Shown: positions 25,140 to 37,038 of the stretch, in pieces
Position numbering within the stretch: the stretch's first letter is position 1
How the letters are laid out: the number at the start of each line of letters is the position of its first letter
From: Macrostomum hystrix
Taxonomy: Eukaryota; Platyhelminthes; Macrostomidae
Assembly: GCA_950097015.1 (NCBI GenBank)
Contig: CATNEN010000030.1
Span: 1,287,001 to 1,351,000 of the forward strand
Length of the DNA: 64,000 nt
Direction: 5' to 3'
The notes under the pieces: generated by a model
What the model was told of the DNA's origin: nothing
The model's input: only the letters and a program-made list of their open reading frames with translations
Databases searched by the model: none
Position numbers and translations under genes: made by a program

Positions 25140-28100
25140 TCACGTGACTCTAACTGTACGTACATCAACAAGGACGCCTTCGCAGGAGTCGTCAACCAGG
25201 CGCTGCTTGCCAGAGCCGGTGGCGGCGGCGTTGGCGCAGAGGCTGAAGTCCAGGCGACGGGCCGACCAGCGCTCCAGGTTGGCCTCGTTATCGATCATGA
25301 CGCACTTGGTGACTGGGGCGCAGCCGGGGGCAGTGGCGGTGACGGCGAAGGGGCCGTCAGTCAGCAGGCGATAGTAATAGCCATCGGCGCCTGAAAATTA
25401 TTGACAATTCGCTTGATTGCATAATTTGCAATTCGGAGTCACGTGATTAGCGGAGTTTGATTGCGCAATCAATAGCTTAGAATCACGTGATTGGTGGAGT
25501 TTGATTGTGTAATCAGTAGCTTAGAATCACGTGATTGGTGGAGTTTGATTGTGTAATCAGTAGCTTAGAATCACGTGATTGGTGGAGTTTGATTGTGTAA
25601 TCAGTAGCTTAGAATCACGTGATTGGTGGAGTTTGATTGTGTAATCAGTAGCTTAGAATCACGTGATTGGTGGAGTTTGATTGTGTAATCAGTAGCTTAG
25701 AATCACGTGATTGGTGGAGTTTGATTGTGTAATCAGTAGCTTAGAATCACGCGATTGGTGGAGTTTGATTGTGTAATCAGTAGCTTAGAATCACGTGATT
25801 GGAGGAGTTTGATTGTGTAATCAGTAGCTTAGACCCACGTGATTGGAGGAGTTTGATTGTGTAATCAGTAGCTTAGACCCACGTGATTGGAGGAGTTTGA
25901 TTGTGTAATCAGTAGCTTAGACCCACGTGATTGGAGGAGTTTGATTGTGTAATCAATCGATCTGAGTGACGCGATTGGTGGAGTTTGATTGCGTAATTGA
26001 TAGCTCAGAGTCACGTCGTATGTTTGACTGCGGCTAACTACGAAATCCAATATTATAAAAGAAATATTAAACAAATACAATGTTTCTTACAAATAAAGTC
26101 TTTCTGGCTGTGACCAAGAAAATAACACAGAAAATAACGCATTGGAACACTCACCGGTGTCAACATTGTGCAGAATGGGCAGAACAGAGCCGTCCGTGTC
26201 AATGCGGTCAACGGTGATAACAGCGCCTCCCTTAGCAACCGGACTGCCAGCCTTGGTAACCAGTCCCTTGATGCCGTAGTGCACGGCGGACATGTAATTC
26301 ACGAATGCCTGTTTGTTCTCGTCCCAGTAGCGGGGCAGCTCAGAGCCGGGCGGATACTTCTTGCAGCCCAGCTCCACCTGTGTTCAAGAAAATACAGGCG
26401 TGACATTGTGATAAGCTATTGAGCTGCAGGACAGCTAATTTAGGCTACAAAGTCAGTAGATTGCCATAGCGGACTACAATCTCAAGCCCAAAAAAACAAG
26501 CGCGCACCGTGATCTCGTAGCAGTTGGAGGCCAGATAGTTAAAGTCCTGCATGCCGCTAGACACACTGTACCACTTGGCCCCGTTGGTCACGCCGTTGCG
26601 GAACGGATTCGGCCGGCCGCTGGAGCCGCCCTCGGACGGGCAGGCGTGGCGCCGGCTGTACATGGCCGGATTGCCAGCGGAATAAGCCAGGGCCAGCCGG
26701 CGGAACAGCCGATCGTCCGGCGAGGCCGAATAGGCGTCGGCACTGTCCGGCCGGGACTCGTCGTAGGGATAATTTGCCACCTTGTCACCGCCGTGCAGAT
26801 TGGCGGATAGGACGAAATTGTTGGCTAGAATCCACGCCATCAGCATGCAGGTCTCCGGCTGACGACCACACCTGTAGCGTACAGGTGCATTGATACTAAT
26901 AGTAATAATAATTGCAGGAGGGCTGCAGGCAATGGCACATCTCTTGTTGACTGCTAGACACGCAGTCAATTCACTGACTCCTGAGCACACACGCACACAG
27001 ATAATGTACGCAGGCACACACTCACACAGGTGAGTGCATCAGCCCTGACTTTTTCATCGTCAGGCAGTGTACACTCTCACTGTGCCTTGGAGATTGGCCC
27101 TCAAGGGCGTGAATTGCACGAGCTACTTGAAGTAGATAAACAAATGTACCGCGTACCGCGCGGTGTCATTCCTGAACAGGTGGTCGAATGGTCCAGTGCC
27201 GGCCCGCTCTAGCTCATAGATGCGCCTGTCCAGGTCCGGGAAGTCGCGGTTCAGATCGACATTGTTGGCATTCTTGCGACCTTTGACTTCAACCCGGCTG
27301 CCGGGAGCAGTCGGATTGTTGGCAATGTCCCAACCATCCGGGTTCATGCTGGGCATGATGTGCAGATGGGCCCGGCCAATCAGGGCAGCAGTTAGGGGGT
27401 TGCCATTGTGGTGGCCGACGCAGAGGTCAACAGCCAGGCGAAGGAGCAGCTCGCGACCAACGACCTCAGTTGCCGTGCATGTTGCCAACCCACTTGAACT
27501 CAGGACGGCCTTTGGGATTTTTTAGAACAAATAGGTAAAGAAAACGTTTGCAAATTTACTTGGATTAAACAATATGACATACTTTAGCATCCTTGTTTTT
27601 ATTAACTTGTTATTTACATTTAATCTTTGTAAACTGTCATACAGGTATATACTGAGTTTGTGTGTCAAATTTGGAAACCCTCTGTTCAAAAAAGTTTTCA
27701 ATACATATATCAGTATAGTGATTTTATTTATGTCTAAAAGAAAACTTATATATATATCAGATCAAATATATTAGTATCTAAGATAATAATAAATAATACA
27801 TAACATATAATTTATTTTCGAATATAGCTAATATGCATTATGTTTTGCTATATATATATATGAATGTCCCTTGGAAAAGCATTGATTTTTTCCTCTTCCC
27901 CCCCATTTTTCATGATATAAATAACCTCATTTATATATGCATATAGTTAGTATATAAAGGATGATATTTTTATGTATACTTGTATACATAAATACTTAAA
28001 AGCTATGACTAAAACTGAAGAAGTTACTATTAGCATTAGCAATGTGCACAAAAAGATTTTCCTATGCATTAGATTAGTTTAAATAAAAGATACAGTGAAA

Positions 28101-28636
28101 CAAAATAGTGACTATATCGAGAAAATACTGTTCCGAAATAGCTACAAGCTATTGGAAATTCTTTTAAATAAAATAATCAATTCAGCTACAAGAACAAATG
28201 CACTATTACAACTAGCAGAATCTATACTTACAGTACAGTTTATAAATATAGAAATTGTAAGTATTAGGAATATAATTTCTTCCATTTTTTTCAATCTGAA
28301 TAGCATCAATTAGTTCTCATAATAAATTAGACAACTTCTAGCTAAAACTAAAACCTAAATGATTAATTTACTTACCAGGTTCAGCCTTTCCAAATGACAA
28401 GACATGCAGCTTATTCTTTCCAGGCGTCTCATCTTTTTCCTGACCAGAAGCATCACGATACTTCAGGTGGTACATTTTAGTAATATCGGGGACACTTTTT
28501 ATTAACAGCCTTAAGAATTTCTGCAACTTCTTTATTGTTATGGTGCTTGCCCCATTCTATTTTATCAATATCAATTGCGAAGACAAGGCAAACAGAACAC
28601 AATGCCACGAAAATTGAGAGTACAGTGAAGCTTCAT
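25140..28636 (-). CDS. CPE: Carboxypeptidase E-like M14 metallocarboxypeptidase, 5 exons, three one-base frameshifts
   Basis: Exons (minus): 28,636-28,376; 27,509-27,157; 26,871-26,508; 26,377-26,155; 25,390-25,140, all GT-AG. Intron phases agree throughout once three extra bases are discounted (T4 run 28,610-28,613; C4 run 28,488-28,491; base 27,468), giving about 482 residues, close to vertebrate CPE. Order: hydrophobic signal peptide ending CLVFA, peptidase domain with HGN-E zinc motif, [50 protein letters not shown] and catalytic-region CYEITVELGC, then a transthyretin-like domain (HYGIKGLV to the end). The family removes C-terminal Lys/Arg from neuropeptide precursors in secretory granules. 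The base at 27,468 splits HGN from E, so the sequence as written would not make an active enzyme. Pseudogene or read error; the clean phases and intact exons favour a working gene. Exon 1 is AT-rich, unlike exons 2-5. Confidence 0.88.
25432..26015 (+). repeat. 44-bp intronic minisatellite with CACGTG E-box
   Basis: Fills most of the last intron of the carboxypeptidase gene (25,391-26,154). About 13 units of 44 bp, each holding ATCACGTGAT (a palindromic E-box), TGGTGGAGTTTGATTG and GTAATCAGTAGCTTAGA. Outer units are more divergent than inner ones. Splice sites lie outside the array. Confidence 0.95.
27510..28375 (-). other. first intron of the carboxypeptidase gene, AT-rich
   Basis: 866 bp between the GTAAG donor at 28,375 and the AG acceptor at 27,510. 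It is the longest intron of the gene and the only long intron in the window without a tandem array. Short frames inside it are unrecognised. Confidence 0.7.
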
Positions 28637-30137
28637 GTTCTTAAGGGCAAAAAATATTTTTTTGCTGGTCGACTTCCCAATCAACCAGATAAATAATTAT
28701 CGGTCGTTCGCCTTCCGTACAAAAATTTAGTAGCGAAAAAGTTTATGTTTAAAAATTTGATGCGACGCAAAAACTTTGGCTTGATAGATATAACAAATAA
28801 GTTCTTATTTTAAGTGCAAAATGTATCGGTAAAGCTGATAGAGTACTTTTTCTAAGCGAAGTGATATATATGAACTATTTTATTTTGAAGATCAAACTAT
28901 AAAAAGTACAAATATAAGTTTTTTACGAGTACGAGCCATAATTGAAGTTATCTATTTTGCCCGAATTTTCGGCCTCTTAATTCATAAACAAGACTGGGAA
29001 CGATGTTAAAAGCATTTGTTTCCTAGACGAAATACTACTGTTTACTCGCATTGGATATACTGAAATATAAATGGATAATGGGAGCTATGTAGCTATGCAT
29101 ACATAAAAATTTATAGTTATATTTTTATGATATAACTAGTGTACTGATATATATAAGTGTACTAATATATAAGATATAACTAGTGTACTGACACACTGAT
29201 ATAACTAGTGTATGATATATCTAGTGTACTAAAATTACAAAAAGTTCATTCATCAGCTAAGAAATCAAGTAAAAGTGTTTCTTAAAAAAACAGGAAATTT
29301 TATGCTTTCAAAACTAGAAAATTAAAAAGCTTTAGTAGCAACTTTCCGCCAAATAGGTCAAATATCCGAGCGATAAACAATAAGAAAGCAAGTTTGATTG
29401 TTATGCTGCAATCAATGATGACATCTTCTGCTTAGGTCTATTACCGCAAGTTTTAAATTTTATATTGAGTAGGTGAGTCAGTAAATATCTGATTTATGAG
29501 TACCATGCCACTTGTTTCACTAGTAAGAAGTGCAGCTCATATAATCACTTAAAATTGTTCTCGTCTATACATGTTATAGGCTTTTAGACTGAAGTAAAGT
29601 TTTGCAACGATAATTGATTCTTAGATTGTTTGATAGTTGTGTATGAGAATTTGTTTTAAGCAAGTGACTTGCTTTTGTATATGCGCTATGAATGAGCAAG
29701 ATGATCTGCGATTTTTCAAGATGCAAAAAAGCAGAATGCATCAACATTGACGGTAGCCTTAGAGGTTAGGCTCGATCAGTGGGTTGTTGGGTGCTTGCAC
29801 CGTCTGCCGGATTCGACCTTCAGTACATTGGTCGAATGTTAGTTTAGCTGATCCCCAAGCTGGATCTGTCCCTTTCACACTGTCAGGATGCGTCAGATGC
29901 CTTACCTAGGACTGGGATATCTGCTGTATGGCAAAAATGGCTTCCAGGAAATGTGCATCAAGCTGGATCACTATACATACTACCTGCAGGTTAATTGGCA
30001 CATCGGATTTACGAGCTACTGTATATTATTATTTTTTTAATTTAGTGTTATGCTACTCATGGAAGAAATTCAGAATGATATTTTTTCTTTGTATGTTCGT
30101 TTTCTCAATACATGGACTGCTTTAATGAAAAAAGATA
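28637..30137. other. AT-rich intergenic sequence, no gene seen
   Basis: Upstream of the carboxypeptidase gene. It contains three or four short copies of an ATAACTAGTGTACTGA motif around 29,130-29,230 and a GC-richer patch at 29,740-29,930 that may be an old mobile element (GGATTCGACC resembles a B-box). No coding region is supported. Confidence 0.4.
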
Positions 30138-30314
30138 TAACCAAACCCGGCTATGCTGGTACCCATTAGACAGCTGATGAACTGAAAAAATGCAGAGTTA
30201 ATTAAGTGTCTTGCTAAAGGCAACACACACATATTGTCTCAGTGAAGTCGGGAATCGAACCCCGACCTTCAAGCCGTGAGTATGACGCTCTAATCACTAT
30301 GCTACAAACCCCCT
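30138..30314 (-). mobile_element. tRNA-derived SINE
   Basis: On the minus strand the head reads TAGCATAGTGATTAGAGCG (A-box) and then GGGGTTCGATTCCCGAC (B-box) at tRNA spacing. A body follows with CCTTTAGCAAGACACTTAA and CAGTTCATCAGCTG, ending in an AT-rich tail beside 30,138. This is the best-preserved of several SINE-like copies in the window. The body motif is shared with the copies at 57.7 kb and, more weakly, 45.5 and 50.8 kb. Confidence 0.75.
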
Positions 30315-30589
30315 AATGGATTGAACGGAATTTAGATACAGCTGCTTTTTAACGGAAAATAGATGAGCTAATCACTTTTTAGTGATTAGTTAAAATGGAT
30401 TTAGTCAATAAAGGCAAATTACCCAACCAATCTAGAGATGATCTGTAAAATGTCACAAAATAGTTAAAAAATTCACGCAAAAGTGTGTACTTTTATAAGA
30501 AACTCGAGCCGTAATCCCAAGGCTTCCCAAAAACTTTTGTTTGTAATTTTTAGAAAATCTCTTAGGAAACCCTGAGCTGCTACTGCGTC
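30315..30589. other. AT-rich spacer
   Basis: No feature seen between the SINE and the next array. Confidence 0.4.
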
Positions 30590-30990
30590 CAGACAAGAAT
30601 TAGAACAGCTAGACTAGAATTAGAATAACTGGACTAGAATTAGAACAGCTGGACTAGAATTAGAACAGCTGGACTAGAATTAGAACAGCTAGACTAGAAT
30701 TAGAATAGCTGGACTAGAATTAGAACAGCTGGACTAGAATTAGAATAACTGGACTAGAATTAGAATAACTGGACTAGAATTAGAACAGCTGGACTAGAAT
30801 TAGAACAGCTGGACTAGAATTAGAATAACTGGACTAGAATTAGAACAGCTGGACTAGAATTAGAACAGCTGGACTAGAATTAGAACAGCTAGACTAGAAT
30901 TAGAATAGCTGGACTAGAATTAGAACAGCTGGACTAGAATTAGAACAGCTGGACTAGAATTAGAACAGCTAGACTAGAATAAGAACAGAA
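30590..30990 (+). repeat. 20-bp minisatellite, unit GCTGGACTAGAATTAGAACA
   Basis: About 20 units at an exact 20-bp period, with AACTGG and GCTAGA variants. One variant block (GCTAGA...ATAGCTGG) occurs twice, about 200 bp apart. Confidence 0.95.
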
Positions 30991-32102
30991 CTTTCCGTGT
31001 CCTAGAGCCTGTCAAAATAAAAAAAGATCAAATCGATTGTGTGCAGTTTAACCATTTTTTAAAACAAACAAAAACGAAAAATTACGAGTAAGTCAGTCTA
31101 GTTCGGTGACAAATCGAGTGCTTTTAGAAGCAAGTCAAAACTATTTTCTAGCAGTTCAGTCTTCTTTATTATAATAAAGCTAATTTGCTTTGAACTGTCT
31201 ATCCAAGAATCCTATTTTAACATCCAAATTGTCACACGAATGTCGACTGGCCGGAATTGAACTTTTCCAATCGGAGTTTTCCACGTTCTATTGCTTTTTA
31301 AGGATATATTAAGCGACCAGAATAAACAATTTCTCACGGAGTACAAATATTATAAGATGACATTTAATAACAAAAAGATGACACGGAACAAAAATTAAAC
31401 GCACACATAGAGACCACTAGATAGCAAATAAGGCGAATGAATGCAAGATGTTAAGAACACACGAGGACACAAAAAATGAAGACAAATATTTAATCAAAAT
31501 GACGACCAGAGATTTTAATAGTAGAAAGAGCTTACAGATAGATTGCTAGAACTGAATAAAACGTAAGAGAAATGCAGGTGCAGCGAAAACTGAGCACCTA
31601 ACAAATATATTGCACCAGCTGCTTGAAGATACAAGGCTTTTAGTTTCTTGAACAAAAAATGTACTTAAAAGAATAAATGAAAACTAAAAGTAATAAAGTC
31701 TTAACACGTGAAACAAAATTTGATGATTTTTAGAGAAGCGAACTGCTTCTAACAGGTTGACAACTCCTGCAATAAAAAACTGCCAGATCTACCTATTAAT
31801 CAGAGGAGCCAAGAGCTTTAAAATGTCAGGCATCTGTTCCTACCAATCCTGTCAAATGCATTCAGTTAGACAAGACAAACCAACACGAACACACTCAGAA
31901 TGATGTTAAGAAAACTACGAAGAATCCTATAGTTAGAGACGATCGATTCAATAAGTCAGCGAAGTTGGACTGTCAAGACTAGAAACACCAACATTTGAGC
32001 TTTCGAAAGCTAATCAATTATACTATTTGACAAACAAGCCCTCTATTTCTGCTTAAAACGGAACACAACAATGAGCTAAAGAAAGTTTGTCTTTTTAACT
32101 CT
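30991..32102. other. AT-rich 3' flank of piwi, no gene seen
   Basis: Downstream of the piwi stop codon on the minus strand. A minus-strand AATAAA lies near 31,165, almost 1 kb from the stop; it may or may not serve piwi. No coding region. Confidence 0.4.
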
Positions 32103-35027
32103 TCAGAGGAAGAACAGCCGGTCGCAGATATGAGGGCTAGGCTCCTCCATGAGGTTCTGGCCCACCAGGTAAGCCAGCCTGTGCGCATAGTGGCAAGGTG
32201 CCGGGACTCGAATGGTGCCAGGCCAATTAAAGTACAGGTGAGTCAGCTTGTAGGTAAGCTGCTGCACCTGGTCCGGCTTTATGTTGGCATCGTTGAAGTC
32301 TTCAATCATATTATAATGTGTGGGGGTGACGGTCCCCTGGTTCACATACTGTGAAACCAGAAAGAAGTCGACGAAATTCGGCATGGTGATGACGTCATCC
32401 AGCACGGTGCCAGGAGCCGGGTTCCTGAGCTGGGCGCCCATCTTGCGGAAGAGGCGAGAGCTGACGAGCTTTTTTACCACGATGGCCTTAAAGCCGAGGC
32501 TGCTGATTTTGTCACCGTAAATCTTGGAGAGGGACTGCTTGAGCTGTAGCAGCTCTGAGTTCTTCACCTGCGAATAGGAAGAGTTGTGGCAAAATAATTA
32601 GCATGGAATCAAGCAAAAGCTATGAAGTGCTAACACAGTCGCAGCTCTTTTTTAACTCACCTCCTCCAGCATGGAGTCACCGACACCATCGCGGTACAGG
32701 ATGATGCGCGTCGGCAGATCGCCGTTTTTCTCCCTGAACTTCTGCAGCGCCATCGTAAAGCCAACCTCGAGGCGCTTGTGCAGCTCAGCCTTGCCGCCCT
32801 TGACAATAGGCGAGTACGAATAGTACTGCGTGAAGGTTTCGTTCAGAGAGAACACCACGCCCTGCACGGAGACGCTCTGCCTCTTGTCGTGGTAGCTGTC
32901 CATGCCCACTATCATTGTGCGCTTCATGGGGACTGTCACAGCCCAGGCGATGCCGCCCAGCTTGCAGGAGATCTGCAGCGCCACTTTCGTTGCCACCGAC
33001 ATCACCTTGGCGGGATTGCGGATGGTCTTTGTCAGCACGCACTGGCTGGGCACCGGCTTGTTGACATAGCACAAGCGCTTGATTGCGTCATAGCGCTGCT
33101 TCTTATTGCTGGGCAGCAGGCAGAACACCAGATCTAGCTCCTGGTTAATGTTTTCCTCGATGGTCTTCACCCACAGCTGGTCGCGATCTTGGGGCACTGC
33201 CAACACGTAGGGCTCGCCAAAGGACATGCCGAGCGACTGGGAGGCCCGGCTGAGCTTCTGGCAAAAGTCGGCGGCCGCCTGCTCATCCCGTTGGAAGTAG
33301 ACAAAGATCCAGTTCTTGCAGTTCACTGGCTGGTACATGCCGTTACTCTTAAGCGCATTGTCCCAATCCGCTCGCTCTGGATCAACCTTAACCGGCCGCG
33401 ACATCTGGACGGTCTCTGGGGCCAGCTGGCGGGCGGTGGCCTCCACCGGATTGGGCGTCACAGTCAGGCCGAACTCGCCCAGCACCTGCTGACACCTTTG
33501 ATTCTGGGCCATTGTGCGAGCAAAGTTCACCAGTTTGCCGCAGCGGGTGGCAGGGTCAATACGCGTGAACGTAGCCAGGTCCTTCATGAGATTGCGGTCG
33601 GCGCGCATATCATCGGTGAGGCCGGTCATGTAGCAGATCTCTGGCGGCAGCAGAGTGTTTTCCGCAATCTCGCGACGACCTCCCTTAGTTGGTGGCAGGT
33701 CGCGTTTGCGCGGCTTCGACACAAGCAGGGGCTGTTCTAGATCAGTTAGCTTGACGTTGTATGTCAAGGCAAAATACTGCGCCAATGAAAGCGTCTCATC
33801 CTCATGAGTGGTCCGATTGCGCCTGGTAAAGGTCTCGCTAACACGCTTCTCCCACTCGATGCCATCAATGCGATAGGTCTTGTTGTTGTGACGCGTGATC
33901 ACAATCTGGCCAACAAGGGCGTCTGTGACAGCAGCTTGAAAGTTTGAAACTCTATTGAACATTTCGTACATGACATCCAGCACAGTGCTTGTGTGAATGA
34001 TTTTATGTGATACGTCGACGTGTAGCATGAGGGGACCATCAGACGGCTTAATAGCCATTTCGAAGCCAGGCCACACCTATAAATAAATAAATTAGTTTTT
34101 GTACTTGACACTTGTCGCTTTTTTGTAAAAGGGAAGCAACGCTAGAGTTAATGCGTTGGAAATAATATTTACATTATAAAAACTGCACAAAAACTCACCT
34201 CCATGCGGTGTTGGGGAAGCTTGGTGGCTTGCTCCGGATAGTAGAAGTTGCGGCCGACCATCTGCATATTCATGTGAACTTGAGTCTTGCCTCAGCACAA
34301 CATTCATCAGGTGAAGCCACTGCGGAGTGTTTTTGCCAATCACGCCAACCTGCCTAATGGCCACCTCACCGCTCCAGGATTTGATGCTAGTAGAGAACTT
34401 GATTCCCTCCGCCGAAGCTAAAGGTCGCCTGGTGTACAGGCAGCCACCATCGTACACGAATGGCTTTGGCACCTGCTCGGCATCATTGAGAAGCTTTTCT
34501 CGCAGCGGCTTAGCCCCGAGCATTGGGCGAAAGTCCGCAGCCAGCTGGTAGGCGCACCAGTTGCTCTCTGTGTCTATACGAACAAAATTAGTGACCACCT
34601 GGATAGCACTGCCACTGGCACCTTTCTTGCTCACATTGCCGCTTGGCTTCACGTTAGCCAGCTGAAACCGGAGCAGCTTCCGTTGAAGACCGCCGCGCTC
34701 TGCACCAGGCTCGCCAACCCGCATAGCGGCCATTTGCTCAGCCAGATTACCAGGATCCCCAGATGGCTGCAGGACGCCACCACGTTCAACAGCGCGGCCG
34801 ACTCCGCGCCCACCACTGGCTTGATCGACTAGCGGTCCAGCAGCAACTTTAGGCGGAGCACTGAGGCCCGGAGGTGGCGCAGGGCATGGAGCAGTGGCTG
34901 TGGCAGAGGGAGCAGTGGCAGCAGCAGGACCAGCTGGCACAGGAGCAAAGGTGGACGACGAAAGCTCTTCCGGTCGCGGGCCTGCTCTACCGCGCGCGCG
35001 ACCACGACCTTTAGGCTGCTGCGACAT
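32103..35027 (-). CDS. piwi: Piwi-clade Argonaute protein, 3 exons, one one-base frameshift
   Basis: Exons (minus): 35,027-34,199; 34,076-32,661; 32,567-32,103, with GT-AG introns of 122 and 93 bp at phase 0. Discounting one extra base near 34,286 gives about 902 residues. The N-terminus has GRGRARGRAG motifs, the type methylated for Tudor docking, then a Pro/Ala-rich stretch. PAZ spans roughly 300-420, MID about 480-620 and PIWI about 600-890. The slicer triad is present: D669 (GMDSYHDK), D739 (YRDGVGD) and H877 (HYAHRLAYLVG). The protein ends LFFL like other Piwis. Piwi binds piRNAs and cleaves transposon RNA in germline and, in flatworms, stem cells. The extra base falls in exon 1 between VVLRQ and VHMNMQ; as written the protein would leave frame there. 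A CAG acceptor 7 bases before the ATG suggests a cis- or trans-spliced leader (inference). Confidence 0.92.
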
Positions 35028-36742
35028 GGTGTCCTGATAGACGAATTAAAATTATCTGAAATTATACAATGGTATTAACATTTAATAAACTTGCAAAAAA
35101 TATTTTACATCTCATAATACCAATATTTTGTACTTGTAGTTAAAAAGTTTAAAAAAATTTAAAATTTTTACTCAAGTACTAGCTGTTTCGGACAGTGGGC
35201 TACAATTATATGAAAATATACATTTTTATATAAGTTTTATAAGTTTTACATATACACTTTTGAATTTAAGAAACATTTGTTAAACATCAAAACAAACCTT
35301 AAGTTGTTAACTATGTACATAAGTGTTAATTAAAATCTGTAAAATTTAATGTATTTTTTACTATTCTTTTTGTAAAAACAATTTTTATTTCTGGAATGGG
35401 CTTTGAGAAAATCTTACTTGACTTAAGTCAGAAAAGCAGTAGAACAAATGGTTTGAAAAGGCACTGGCTTTTTAAGGATACTATACTATTACTAGGTTTG
35501 GAGAATGCCACAAGCTGCCATAGTCCGGATCATGTCCTTTACGCCAGAGATCTCCGGCGTAAATCTGGTTTGGGATCGGAGGCTGGCGTAAGTGCTTGGC
35601 GTAAGTATAGGCCAAAATGTGCCTTGGCGTAAGTGCTTGGCGTAAGTTCATGGCATAAATCAAATCATAAATCAAATCATATGATAAACCTAAATGGTGT
35701 GGACTGTGGAAATTCATGCAGGATAAGTTATATATGATACAAACTTTGTCAATAGGCTATATATTTAGGAATTAAGAAATAGGAATCAGGGAGTAGGAAT
35801 CAGGAAGCATATTAATTCTTATTAAAGTATTTAATATTTTACTTAGGTCCTATAAAACTGCTAAACATTTATAAAAATTGTACATAAGCCCACTTAGATC
35901 ACATTCAGTTTTTTCAGTTTAACTTATAGATAGGCCAGGCCTAGAAGTAAGCCACAAGCTACATCTACAATACTTAAAAATAAATGACTAAAAATGAAAA
36001 CACCAATGCGTTTTCTCATGGAGATAGGTCATTTCTCTAAAATCATTTACTACTTACAATCTTAATATATAATGTGCGGCAACAATTCGAAGTCGCGACA
36101 CGTGCGCAGTCTGATCAAACTGTGCGCAAACTGAAAATAAAAATATGGAATGGTTTGGTAAAAGTAAATAAAAGTTCAAACAAAACTAACATACTTATAA
36201 TTTTTTTTCAAAAATTTATAAGGCTAGATTGCAGCTATTATTGTATATTTTGTATAATAAGTAAAATTTTTGCAGTGCTATAAATATTTTACTTTAGAAT
36301 TGCGGCATATTCTTCCGGCACAACCATATCATTACGCAACCAAAGTATTGTTATTTTTGAACAATTGAAAATGCAGTTATTAAAAAGTATACTTTGTTGT
36401 AGCCTTAAAACGCACATTTGATGCCTTAAATACTTGACATATACCAAGAACCACTGTAGTACACTACAGTTAAATGATACAGTTGGTCCGGCATACTAGT
36501 GCAACACGTACATGGTAATTTCGTAATTTAGTCATCGTACATTTTGCTTAATTGAAAGCTAGAGGCCTCGAGATTTCGGCATCATTGCACACTCGTCAAA
36601 TCCTCGATGTCCATCTGTCAACACTTATGAATACAACCCCATTTTCATCTATACACTTAATTATTAATGTCCATTTATGATGACTTATTGCAGCTATCGT
36701 AACTTTTCAACCCCTCATTTTTATCTATCCACACTCCTCAAC
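35028..36742. other. AT-rich intergenic sequence upstream of piwi
   Basis: No gene is supported. GGCGTAAGTGCTT is repeated two or three times near 35,585-35,645, and a near-palindrome CTGTAGTACACTACAG lies near 36,460. Imperfect copies of an ATGTCCATCTATC...CAACCCC motif start near 36,605 and continue to 37,130; the LTR listed next was inserted into this region. Confidence 0.4.
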
Positions 36743-36910
36743 TGTTGTATTCTTTAAGTAACGAATACAGAGATTCCAATTGTAGTGTTGGTAAATGTAA
36801 GTATAGCGCCGAAAGGAGCACTCGGCAGTCGACTGGATAAGCGGATATTTGTAACAGCAGTATTATTAAATACTGGAAAGGTCTTGAGCGTGTGCACCGC
36901 GCGGGGGTTT

Positions 36911-36921
36911 CTATTTATAGC
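36911..36921 (-). promoter_or_regulatory. TATA box of the LTR
   Basis: GCTATAAATAG on the minus strand, 15 bp from the nearest heat-shock element. This is the spacing expected for a heat-shock-type promoter. Confidence 0.65.
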
Positions 36922-36936
36922 CTGGGGAGCGAGTGG

Positions 36937-36958
36937 GAGAACTTTCTAGAAAGTTCTC
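36937..36958 (-). promoter_or_regulatory. Heat-shock element, four inverted nGAAn units
   Basis: A perfect 22-bp palindrome: GAGAACTTTCT followed by its reverse complement. It contains four contiguous alternating GAA/TTC pentamers, the canonical HSF trimer site extended by one unit. Confidence 0.8.
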
Positions 36959-36984
36959 ATAGATAGCCCGCGGGGGAGGCGCAG

Positions 36985-36999
36985 AGAAGATTCTGGAAA
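36985..36999 (-). promoter_or_regulatory. Heat-shock element, three units
   Basis: GAAGATTCTGGAA: three pentamers at exact 5-bp phasing, 27 bp upstream of the first element in the LTR's orientation. Confidence 0.75.
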
Positions 37000-37023
37000 C
37001 AACAGAGTATTATAACAAGTGGT

Positions 37024-37038
37024 AGAAAGTTCTAGAAA
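37024..37038 (-). promoter_or_regulatory. Heat-shock element, three units
   Basis: GAAAGTTCTAGAA: three pentamers at exact 5-bp phasing, the most distal of the three elements in the U3 part of the LTR. Confidence 0.75.

Noticed and set aside
28480-28495. Tiny introns explaining the CPE and piwi frame changes
   Set aside because: The frame jumps are one base with homology continuing on both sides; no GT-AG pair of plausible size fits.
30240-30312. Functional tRNA gene
   Set aside because: A- and B-boxes are present but the acceptor stem does not pair and a SINE body follows.
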